NCBI GenBank assembly: GCA_016124275.1
Contig: WGOA01000089.1
Span: 1-38,845, forward strand
Direction: 5' to 3'
DNA length: 38,845 nucleotides
Source of the DNA: Bacteroidota bacterium
Lineage (GTDB): Bacteria; Bacteroidota; Bacteroidia; Chitinophagales; BACL12
Positions 32,386 to 38,845 of the stretch are shown in pieces. Under the pieces are notes generated by a model. The model made no database searches, had not been told where the DNA came from, and saw only the letters and a list, made by a program, of their open reading frames with translations. Each line of letters begins with the position of its first letter. Within the stretch, counting starts at the first letter, position 1. The position numbers were made by a program, and so were the translations under genes.

Positions 32386-34602
32386 ATGAAAGCAATGCTA
32401 CAAAAGACGATTCATGCAAAGCTCCCGCTATTGTTGTCATGGGCTGCTGTTGCAGTCATAGTGCCATCGGTTTCTGCGCAAGTGTTTACGACCAATGCTC
32501 TTTTGCAAGGGAACTATGTCGAAGTGGGGGTGAATCGCTGCGGTGCATTTGGAACCTCAACTCCGCCCACGGCGGTTGTCGGTCCCATTGGTGCCTTTCA
32601 CCCTAACCCGGGTTTGCCCGGGCTGGGCTTTGTAGCGGACTCTGATGCGGATGGTTGGACTTCGGGCTCACCTGCATATTGCGGGGATTACTTTGTTCCC
32701 GGCTCACCGGTCGAAGGATGGGCCGTTCAAATTGGCGGGCCAGCAACAACAACGTTAAGGATTAACACAGACCAGAGTTGTGTGCCTTTTCAGATGCCTG
32801 GGTCGGTCACGTCTTATGCCGATGGCGGAGTTACACGAACGTCCGTTTGGGAAGGCACCTACACCTTTGGCGGAGGGGGAGTAACCTATTCACTGGATAT
32901 CTCGCAGACCACCATTGTTCCTGTTGACAAATTCTATTTTGTTAACCGGGTCATCATCTGCAACACAGACCCTGATACCGTATTTAACGTTTACTACGGT
33001 CGAAATGTAGATCCTGACAACGATCAACCCTGGTCGGGAGATTTTACCACATTCAACGACATTGTCTCCCAGCCGCCGGTTGATCCGGAGGCCCTGGTTA
33101 CCGCTGAAGGGCTGACATTCGGCTGTTTTCTCGGTCTTGGCGCCCGCGATTCCATGGCTCGGGTTTCCTATGGAAATTTTGCTACAGCCTCTCCTTACAA
33201 CGTTTGGAATGCCACCGGCGGTTACTCGGGGTCGGGCTCCAATACCGCTGATGAGGCGGTTTCGATCGCTTTTAAAATCCCGTTTATCGCCCCGGGCGAA
33301 TGCCATTGCCTTGCCTATGCATACATCCTCAACGCTTCTGATTTGTCAGAGGCATTGGATGCTACTGCCTCAACGATCGTTTTCGCAGATACAACGGACA
33401 TTACTATTTCCGGTGAAACCCGCTACTGCGAAGGCGATTCGGTGAACCTGCAACTGATTGGGGCCGAAGACTACGATTGGGTCTGGACCCCTGCTTTCGG
33501 TTTGAATGTGGATACCGGAACATCGGTCTGGGCATCCCCTCCAACGCCCACGCTTTACACAGCGGTAGGAACCAATGGTTTTTGTGGCGACTTGATTCGA
33601 ACTGTGTTGGTTATTCCAGAACCGGCAGGCGTGGCGGATGCTGGCGAAGACAAAACGATTTGTGTCGGCGATACGGTTCAATTAAATGGGGTGGGAGGCG
33701 CAGGCCCATCGCAGTGGAGTCCTGCAGTTACCATCAGCGATCCTAATGTGGTTGATCCGTTGGTGTGGCCAGCTGTGACTACAGAATACATCATTCGAAC
33801 CGAGACGCTTTTTGGATGCCCTGGCGTGGATACTACCCTGGTTATTGTTAACCCACTTCCGAATGTCAATGCCGGTGTGGATACCACCGTCTGTTTTGGC
33901 GACACTCTGGTGCTGAACGGCAGTGGCGCATTTAGTTACTTCTGGAGCCCGGTGGATTACCTGAACGATGCCACGTTAGCCAATCCGACTGCTGTCCCCG
34001 ATGTGGATATTACCTATGTGCTTGAGGGCACGGATGGCAATGGTTGCGTCAACTTTGACACGCTTTCTGTTGTGGTCAACCCGCTTCCCGATGTGGACGC
34101 AGGTCCGGATGTCCTCATTGATCTGGTCAAGGATGAAGTGGCCCTGCTCAATGGACTGTCCGCTACCGCGGTTTCCTGGCTTTGGACGCCGCTTACCGGC
34201 CTAACCGATGCTACCATTCCCAATCCAACAGGGCAGCCGGAAGAGACGACTACCTATATCCTGGAAGTAACCGATAACAACGGGTGCCAAAACACCGACA
34301 CGATTGAAATAGAAGTCAAGAATGAATACACCATCATCATTCCCGATGGCTTTACCCCCAACGGCGATGGATTAAATGATGTGTTTCATGTGGTCATCAT
34401 CGGGTTGATCGAAGTTCAGGACATCTCCATTTACAACCGTTGGGGTGAGCTTGTTTTTCAAACAAAAGACCGAAACGGCGGTTGGGACGGCACTTATCGC
34501 GGAATTCCGCAAGAAATTGCTACCTATGTGGTCGTTGTTCGGATTCTGGGACCCAAGGGTGAGCCCGTTAAGGCAACAGGAACAACAACGATCATCCGAT
34601 AA
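32386..34602 (+). CDS. T9SS surface protein, second paralog
   Basis: The 738-residue exported protein has a signal peptide (1-34, cut near VSAQ). Its N-terminal domain (about 35-340) is very close to that of the next gene: LLQGNYVEVGVNRCGAFGT, GLGFVADSDADGWTSGSP, YCGDYFVPGSPVEGW, YGRNVDPDNDQPWSGDF, TAEGLTFGCFLGLGARD and CLAYAYILNASDLSEALDAT. About four Ig/PKD-like modules follow. Three of them repeat DAG-D-T-C-GD-V-L-G and end in TD-NGC or a similar form. The C-terminal 90 residues, IIPDGFTPNGDGLNDVF...YNRWGELVF...GWDGTYRG, are a CHU_C T9SS sorting domain. It follows the first paralog by 39 nt. Surface attachment or matrix building is inferred only from architecture. Confidence 0.87.
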   Translation: MKAMLQKTIHAKLPLLLSWAAVAVIVPSVSAQVFTTNALLQGNYVEVGVNRCGAFGTSTPPTAVVGPIGAFHPNPGLPGLGFVADSDADGWTSGSPAYCGDYFVPGSPVEGWAVQIGGPATTTLRINTDQSCVPFQMPGSVTSYADGGVTRTSVWEGTYTFGGGGVTYSLDISQTTIVPVDKFYFVNRVIICNTDPDTVFNVYYGRNVDPDNDQPWSGDFTTFNDIVSQPPVDPEALVTAEGLTFGCFLGLGARDSMARVSYGNFATASPYNVWNATGGYSGSGSNTADEAVSIAFKIPFIAPGECHCLAYAYILNASDLSEALDATASTIVFADTTDITISGETRYCEGDSVNLQLIGAEDYDWVWTPAFGLNVDTGTSVWASPPTPTLYTAVGTNGFCGDLIRTVLVIPEPAGVADAGEDKTICVGDTVQLNGVGGAGPSQWSPAVTISDPNVVDPLVWPAVTTEYIIRTETLFGCPGVDTTLVIVNPLPNVNAGVDTTVCFGDTLVLNGSGAFSYFWSPVDYLNDATLANPTAVPDVDITYVLEGTDGNGCVNFDTLSVVVNPLPDVDAGPDVLIDLVKDEVALLNGLSATAVSWLWTPLTGLTDATIPNPTGQPEETTTYILEVTDNNGCQNTDTIEIEVKNEYTIIIPDGFTPNGDGLNDVFHVVIIGLIEVQDISIYNRWGELVFQTKDRNGGWDGTYRGIPQEIATYVVVVRILGPKGEPVKATGTTTIIR

Positions 34603-34657
34603 CTCAATACTTCTTCCACCTTTCCGGTTATCCGGGTAAGCTGACAGCCATCTAGCT

Positions 34658-36859
34658 ATGTCATCAACTACTACGCCTAAAAACCTGAGCAAATTTGTCA
34701 TTGCGCTCCTTGCGCTGGCTTCATCGTCCCCAGTGTTCGCCCAGTTAGTGGGTTTGGATGCATTCCTCCAGGGCCAGTTCGTGGAGGTTGGAGTGAACCG
34801 ATGTGGAGCCTACGGAAGTGGAGCAATCCCTTCATCTCCTGGTCCTATTGGTCCATACCATCCGAGTCCTGGACTTCCTGGTTTAGGATTCGTTGCTGAT
34901 CGCGACGAAGATGGCTGGACTTCGGGTTCACCAGCGTACTGCGGCGACTATTTCGTTCCGGGTTCGCCAGTAGAAGGCTGGGGGGTAACCATCGGCACGG
35001 GTTCGGCAACTCCCTTGCTGAATACGGATCAGCCTTGCGGAACCTTTAACGTACCAGGCTCTGTGATTAGTTATACAGAAGGCAGTGCAGTGCGCTCTGC
35101 TGTTTGGGAAGGTACCGCCACTTTTCCCGGTGGCGCTACAGTGTTGATTACCCAAAATACGGTGCAGCCCGTTGGAAAACTCTATTTCGTCACTCAGTTG
35201 ACCTTCTGCAATACCGGCACGTCAACCATCACGGACTTTTATTACGGCCGCAACGTTGACCCGGACAATGATCAGCCATGGTCAGGAGACTTTACCACGT
35301 TTAACGAGGTTGTTTTTCAACCCCCTGTTGATCCGGATGCTTTGGTTACCGCTGAAGGCCTGACTTTCGGCTGTTTTTTAGGCATTGGAGCTCGCGACCC
35401 CATGGCTCGGGTTTCCTATGGAAACTTTGCCACGGGTGATCCTTACGATGTGTGGAATGGTGTTGGGGGCTACAGTTCTTCTGGCTCCAATACTGCGGAC
35501 GAGGCCATTTCCATTGCTTACAAAATTGAGACGTTACTGCCTGGCGAATGCCGCTGTTTTGCTTTTGCCTACATTTTGGATCCTTCTGACTTGACAGAAG
35601 CCCTTGATGCCACGGCAACCGTAGGTCTGCTCGCCGACGGTGTCGATATTTCTTCGACGGGAACTACCATTGTTTGTAATTCCGACAGCGTACGACTCGA
35701 ACTGTTAGGCGACCTGAGTTACGATTGGTCCTGGACGCCTTCTACCGGGTTGAGTGCCGACACAGGCCGGGTTGTGCTGGCTTTCCCGGATACTACCACC
35801 ACATACACCGCTTTTGGAACCGGTTCATTCTGCGGAGACGTGGAGCGCACGGTTACCATTTTCGTGGATAACGATGCCTTCGCTGATGCCGGAGAGGACA
35901 AGTTCATTTGTCCGGGTGAACCCGTTATGTTAGATGGTACTGGAGGGGTTACCTATGTGTGGGAACCGGCTCTCGGACTCAGTGCAGACAACGTAGCTAC
36001 CCCAATTGCCAGTCCCTCCATCACGAGAACCTATGTCCTGACTACCCTAACTGTGAACGGATGTGAAGCCTCGGATGAAGTGACTGTTAACGTTTACGAC
36101 CTGCCGGTCATTTTTGCAGGGGACGATGTCACCATTTGTGAGGAGGATGAAACGTCCCTTTCTGCATCGGGTGCCTTAAGCTACGTTTGGACACCAGCCG
36201 ACGGACTTTCCTCGACAACAGGCGCTACCGTTACAGCAAGCCCCGGTTCTACCACCAATTACATTGTGGTGGGCACGGATGAGAACGGCTGTTCCAGCAG
36301 TGCTGAGGTTGAAGTATTCGTCGATCCGCTTCCACCAGTTGATGCAACAACATCAGCGGTTACCATTGACATTGTCATCGATGAGCGGGCTACGCTCACC
36401 GCCTTCCCTTCAGGTGGATTGTCGTATTCCTGGTCCCCGTTGGATGGAATTCTTACGGATCCCAACAGCCCAGTTGTCGAAGTACAGCCAGCAGATACCA
36501 CCACGTATTACGTAACGGTTACCGACGCAAACGGCTGTACCAATATTGACTCGGTTACGGTCAATGTCATTGGTGAATATGAAGTTTTTCTTCCTACAGC
36601 GTTCTCTCCTAACGGTGATGGCATCAACGATACCTACGCCCCGATCATTATCGGGATTAGTGCTTCGCGTGAACTCATCGATTACTCCATTTACAACCGT
36701 TGGGGTGAGCAGGTGTTCTTCTCTACCGACCGTTTCAGTGGATGGGATGGCAGGATAGGAGGCACGGACCAGGAAATTGGCACCTACATCATTGTAGTGC
36801 GCTCACAGGTCTTTGGAGAGAGTGTCATTAACCGAGAGGCGTTCCAATTGGTTCGCTGA
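34658..36859 (+). CDS. T9SS surface protein, third paralog
   Basis: The 733-residue exported protein has a signal peptide (1-28, cut near PVFAQ). It has the same plan as its neighbour: an N-terminal domain with FLQGQFVEVGVNRCGAYGS, YCGDYFVPGSPVEGW, YGRNVDPDNDQPWSGDF and CFAFAYILDPSDLTEALDAT. Four Ig/PKD-like modules follow, including DAGEDKFICPGEPVMLDGTG, FAGDDVTICEEDETSLSASG and a last one with TDANGC. The CHU_C sorting domain (FLPTAFSPNGDGINDTY...YNRWGEQVF...GWDG) closes the protein. The first of these modules starts after a segment with Cys pairs. It begins 55 nt after the previous gene and is the last gene of the run, before a hairpin. The second and third paralogs are clearly the youngest pair. 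Confidence 0.87.
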   Translation: MSSTTTPKNLSKFVIALLALASSSPVFAQLVGLDAFLQGQFVEVGVNRCGAYGSGAIPSSPGPIGPYHPSPGLPGLGFVADRDEDGWTSGSPAYCGDYFVPGSPVEGWGVTIGTGSATPLLNTDQPCGTFNVPGSVISYTEGSAVRSAVWEGTATFPGGATVLITQNTVQPVGKLYFVTQLTFCNTGTSTITDFYYGRNVDPDNDQPWSGDFTTFNEVVFQPPVDPDALVTAEGLTFGCFLGIGARDPMARVSYGNFATGDPYDVWNGVGGYSSSGSNTADEAISIAYKIETLLPGECRCFAFAYILDPSDLTEALDATATVGLLADGVDISSTGTTIVCNSDSVRLELLGDLSYDWSWTPSTGLSADTGRVVLAFPDTTTTYTAFGTGSFCGDVERTVTIFVDNDAFADAGEDKFICPGEPVMLDGTGGVTYVWEPALGLSADNVATPIASPSITRTYVLTTLTVNGCEASDEVTVNVYDLPVIFAGDDVTICEEDETSLSASGALSYVWTPADGLSSTTGATVTASPGSTTNYIVVGTDENGCSSSAEVEVFVDPLPPVDATTSAVTIDIVIDERATLTAFPSGGLSYSWSPLDGILTDPNSPVVEVQPADTTTYYVTVTDANGCTNIDSVTVNVIGEYEVFLPTAFSPNGDGINDTYAPIIIGISASRELIDYSIYNRWGEQVFFSTDRFSGWDGRIGGTDQEIGTYIIVVRSQVFGESVINREAFQLVR

Positions 36860-36881
36860 TTCCTTTCTGGTTATTCACAGC

Positions 36882-36920
36882 AAAGCCTGTCGGATCGCTC
36901 CGGCAGGCTTTGTTGTTGGT
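36882..36920 (+). terminator. Hairpin terminator after the surface-protein operon
   Basis: AAAGCCTG at 36882-36889 pairs with CAGGCTTT at 36904-36911, with an inner CGG-CCG pairing. The tail TTTGTTGTTGGTTG is T-rich but broken by G, so it may be of moderate strength. Confidence 0.7.
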
Positions 36921-36963
36921 TGCAGAATTCAACCGTCATGGTTTTCCGCTCCAACGGGTAGAC

Positions 36964-36971
36964 TAATTTTG
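36964..36971 (+). promoter_or_regulatory. -7 box (TAATTTTG) 4 nt before an ATG
   Basis: TAATTTTG fits TAnnTTTG exactly and is followed by CTGC and the ATG at 36976. This is the same layout as hxpB and implies a leaderless message. A TTT rather than TTG lies near -33. Confidence 0.6.
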
Positions 36972-36975
36972 CTGC

Positions 36976-38046
36976 ATGCGCCTTCTCGCCTGGAAACGTT
37001 CTGAACTTTTTATGTTCCTCCTGGATCTGGTCATGCTTGTCCTGATCCTGTTCAACCTATTCTGGTTATTGTTTGATGGCTTGTACTCCAGCCATTTTGT
37101 GCAAGAGTTCTTTGATGCGTATTGGCCGGCTTTCCATGCGTTTTACCTGCCTGTTCACCAGAATTTTACTTTTTATGATGCCTGGTTTGTTGCCATTTTC
37201 CTAACCGAACTGGTTATTCGATGGTTCATTGCCGCAATTCGAAAGACCTATCATAAATGGTGGTTCTATCCTTTTGTTCATTGGTACGATACCTTGGGGT
37301 GTATCCCTGTGGGTTCCTTTCGTTTCTTGCGGGTTTTGCGCATTGTTTCCATTCTTTACCGACTGCAGCGCAATCGCCTTATTGATTTAACTAAAACATA
37401 TGTTTTTAGACAGGCAAAGAAATACTATAGCGTATTGGTTGAAGAAGTATCAGATCGGGTAGTTTTGAATGTTTTAAGTGGTATGCGTGATGAAGTCCAA
37501 AAGGGCAGCCCGCTGACTGATAGGATCTTAAAAGAAGTGGTACAGCCCAGAAAAGCTGAATTGGTTGATTGGCTCAGTGATCGAATCCAAGCTGTCCTGA
37601 GTGTTCATTACGACAACTACCGGCCTGATCTGCGGGCTTATGTCGATGAGAAAATTGAACGCGCTGTATCGGAAAATCGGGAGATTGCAACCTTGGAAGC
37701 TATTCCGCTGTTGGGAGGGACTATAAAAAGCACATTGGAGCGCGCTATTGCTGACATTGTTTTTCGGGTGGTGGACGGAATTGTGAGTGATTTAGCTTCA
37801 ACAAATAACAAATTGCTTATTGACGAGCTTTCTGGCGTGCTGTTTGATGCAATCTTGTTTGAAGAAGAAAATGATGCCTTGGAACTCGCCGTCCGCGGAA
37901 TTTTGCTGGAGTCCCTTGACTTAGTTTCTGCAGAGGTAGGCGTGCAGCAGTGGAAAGTCCGGGAGGAGCGCGAAGCAGCTATTCGCGAACGTGCCAAACG
38001 AATTGCTGCTATTCGGGAAGGAAGACGCAAGAATGCTATCCAGTAA
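36976..38046 (+). CDS. Voltage-sensor-like membrane protein without a visible pore domain
   Basis: The 356-residue protein begins with four hydrophobic segments: about 11-33, 66-88, 96-112 and 114-131. The second holds Glu78 and Arg82 (FLTELVIRWF), the third has HWYDTLGCIP with Asp105, and the fourth is FRFLRVLRIVSILYRL, with Arg at 116, 119, 122 and 129. An acid in S2, Asp in S3 and Arg at every third place in S4 are the marks of a voltage-sensor domain of ion-channel type. No pore helices or selectivity filter follow. Residues 140-356 are instead long, charged helices (KKYYSVLVEEVSDRV, RREEREAA-like end) that may form a coiled coil. It could be a voltage sensor or proton channel, or an unrelated four-helix protein. 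Composition is AT-richer than most of the window. Confidence 0.7.
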   Translation: MRLLAWKRSELFMFLLDLVMLVLILFNLFWLLFDGLYSSHFVQEFFDAYWPAFHAFYLPVHQNFTFYDAWFVAIFLTELVIRWFIAAIRKTYHKWWFYPFVHWYDTLGCIPVGSFRFLRVLRIVSILYRLQRNRLIDLTKTYVFRQAKKYYSVLVEEVSDRVVLNVLSGMRDEVQKGSPLTDRILKEVVQPRKAELVDWLSDRIQAVLSVHYDNYRPDLRAYVDEKIERAVSENREIATLEAIPLLGGTIKSTLERAIADIVFRVVDGIVSDLASTNNKLLIDELSGVLFDAILFEEENDALELAVRGILLESLDLVSAEVGVQQWKVREEREAAIRERAKRIAAIREGRRKNAIQ

Positions 38047-38090
38047 ATGTTCAGGCAGTTGAAACGCTGTTGTGATTACAAGGCCAGCCA

Positions 38091-38630
38091 ATGTTTGAGC
38101 AAGCAATAAACAAGTATATTTTGTATAGTAAAACATCTTATTTTATCTCACCTGTTTTTTGGTCCAGCTTCTTAAAGCGATGCTGCCTTCCTGGTCTTTT
38201 TTTGGGAATTATGCTGTCGATGCCTTCGTCTGTCCAAGCCCAATCCAGTTTAACCTGGGAGGAACTGTCGCAAGTAGTTTTTGTGGATGAGTACCAAAGC
38301 CAAACCGGAACAGTTTATCCGCGAGCTGAGTTTTCAAAGAAAGTACGGCAACGAGAAGGTCAGGACGTGTACATTATTGGCTATTTGCTTCCGCTGGATG
38401 TCAAGGGTAACGCCTATGCCTTGTCTGCTTCGCCGTTTGCTGCTTGTTTTTTTTGCGGAAAAAGCGGTCCGGAGACGGTTATGGAGTTAGTGTTTAAGAA
38501 GAAGGAATCTTGGTTTGCCATGGATAGGCTGGTCATGGTGCGCGGTGTTCTCGATTTGAATGCTTCCGATCCAAGTCACCTTTATTACATCCTGAATCAG
38601 GCTGAAGTCCTGGAGCGGCTGGATAAGTAA
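38091..38630 (+). CDS. Small exported protein with a CFFCG motif, DUF3299-like
   Basis: The 179-residue protein has an N-terminal extension and a hydrophobic stretch (about 28-50) ending in SVQAQ, probably a signal peptide. The mature part has LTWEELSQVVF, then VYIIGYLLPLD, ASPFAACFFCGKSGPETVMEL and RLVMVRGVLDLN. This order (a GY/F-x-PL strand, a Cys-containing segment, then a V-x-G-x-L strand) resembles DUF3299-type periplasmic proteins. In this protein the Cys segment is CFFCG, so metal or thiol chemistry is possible (inference). The start at 38091 is the first ATG; a shorter form from an internal Met would cut into the signal. It follows the voltage-sensor-like gene by 44 nt. Confidence 0.75.
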   Translation: MFEQAINKYILYSKTSYFISPVFWSSFLKRCCLPGLFLGIMLSMPSSVQAQSSLTWEELSQVVFVDEYQSQTGTVYPRAEFSKKVRQREGQDVYIIGYLLPLDVKGNAYALSASPFAACFFCGKSGPETVMELVFKKKESWFAMDRLVMVRGVLDLNASDPSHLYYILNQAEVLERLDK

Positions 38631-38658
38631 AGCTTCTTCGTTTGACTGCTCGTCATTG

Positions 38659-38681
38659 AAAAACCCGGTCCAACGGCCGGG
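38659..38681 (-). terminator. Rho-independent terminator on the minus strand
   Basis: On the minus strand CCCGGCC-GTT-GGACCGGG is followed by five T residues. It lies 51 bp past the stop of the partial gene at 38732. On the plus strand it has no T-run, so it belongs to the minus-strand gene. Confidence 0.75.
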
Positions 38682-38731
38682 CTTAACAATAACCAACTAT
38701 ATGTATCAATACAGATGTTCAATAAGAACAA

Positions 38732-38845
38732 CTATGCAGGCAAGGTATAAGCGTATCCTTTGCCTTCAACATTAACTTTCTGAATGAGTTTATGGGTATT
38801 GGCCAGTTTATGAATGACCCTGGCAACTTTTAGATAAATGTCTTC
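38732..38845 (-). CDS. C-terminal end of a gene running in from the right edge
   Basis: On the minus strand an open frame enters from the right edge and ends at TAG (38734-38732), giving 37 residues. The visible part, VARVIHKLANTHKLI then VNVEGKGYAYTLPA, looks like the last helix and beta-hairpin of a winged-helix domain, but this is too short to name. The terminator just beyond it supports a real gene. Confidence 0.6.
   Translation of the reverse strand, partial: EDIYLKVARVIHKLANTHKLIQKVNVEGKGYAYTLPA

Noticed and set aside
1..38845. CRISPR array, transposase or prophage genes, tRNA or rRNA
   Set aside because: I looked for these on both strands and saw none. The only regular repeats are within coding regions or at the phasin gene end.

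Overview
The window looks like chromosomal DNA from a Bacteroidota bacterium, most likely a gliding, Saprospiria-type organism (inference). The evidence is: four proteins ending in recognisable type IX secretion (T9SS) sorting domains, three of them of the gliding-motility-associated (CHU_C) type; a tandem-FKBP lipoprotein beside ndk and nrnA, as seen around gldI in gliding Bacteroidota; and many promoters of the TAnnTTTG type peculiar to the phylum. Most genes are GC-rich (mid to high 50s percent by eye). The gene at 10514-11467 and the right end are visibly AT-richer. No rRNA, tRNA, CRISPR array or intact mobile element was found.

Layout. 1-3958 (minus): N-terminal part of a giant secreted surface protein. 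It has a signal peptide, a glycine-rich region and at least 7.8 copies of an exact 285-bp (95-residue) Cys-containing Ig/cadherin-like repeat, running off the left edge. 4423-7062: ndk (minus), divergent from an nrnA-FKBP lipoprotein operon closed by a strong terminator. 7391-10351 (minus): a tight operon of HAD phosphatase (hxpB-like), polysaccharide deacetylase and GNAT protein. 10514-11467: an AT-rich orphan exported protein. 11551-15624: acyltransferase, ABC-F ATPase and a GNAT/FemAB-like protein with a 15-bp microsatellite. 15688-20972: penicillin-acylase-family hydrolase, RhlE-like DEAD-box helicase with an RGG-like tail and no canonical start codon where homology needs one, and a FadL/OMPP1 outer-membrane protein. 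21123-24693: T9SS alpha-amylase (minus) divergent from a phasin-like protein whose promoter carries a 9+9-bp palindrome and whose 3' end is duplicated as 45-bp repeats. 24902-29681: UbiB/AarF-like kinase, alpha/beta hydrolase and a convergent, overlapping RND/MMPL transporter. 29984-36859: four co-directional genes, a small exported protein followed by three paralogous T9SS surface proteins that share an N-terminal domain I cannot assign. 36976-38630: a voltage-sensor-like membrane protein without a visible pore, then a small exported protein with a CFFCG motif. 38732-38845 (minus): the C-terminal end of another gene.

How the genes fit together. Much of the window concerns the cell surface: secreted adhesin-like proteins, a secreted amylase, a FadL porin, an envelope FKBP lipoprotein, a polysaccharide deacetylase and a lipid-linked RND transporter. 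The most novel candidates are the 29984-36859 operon, the voltage-sensor-only protein and the amylase/phasin control region. Several genes have a Bacteroidota -7 box only 4-6 nt before the start codon, which suggests leaderless transcripts.
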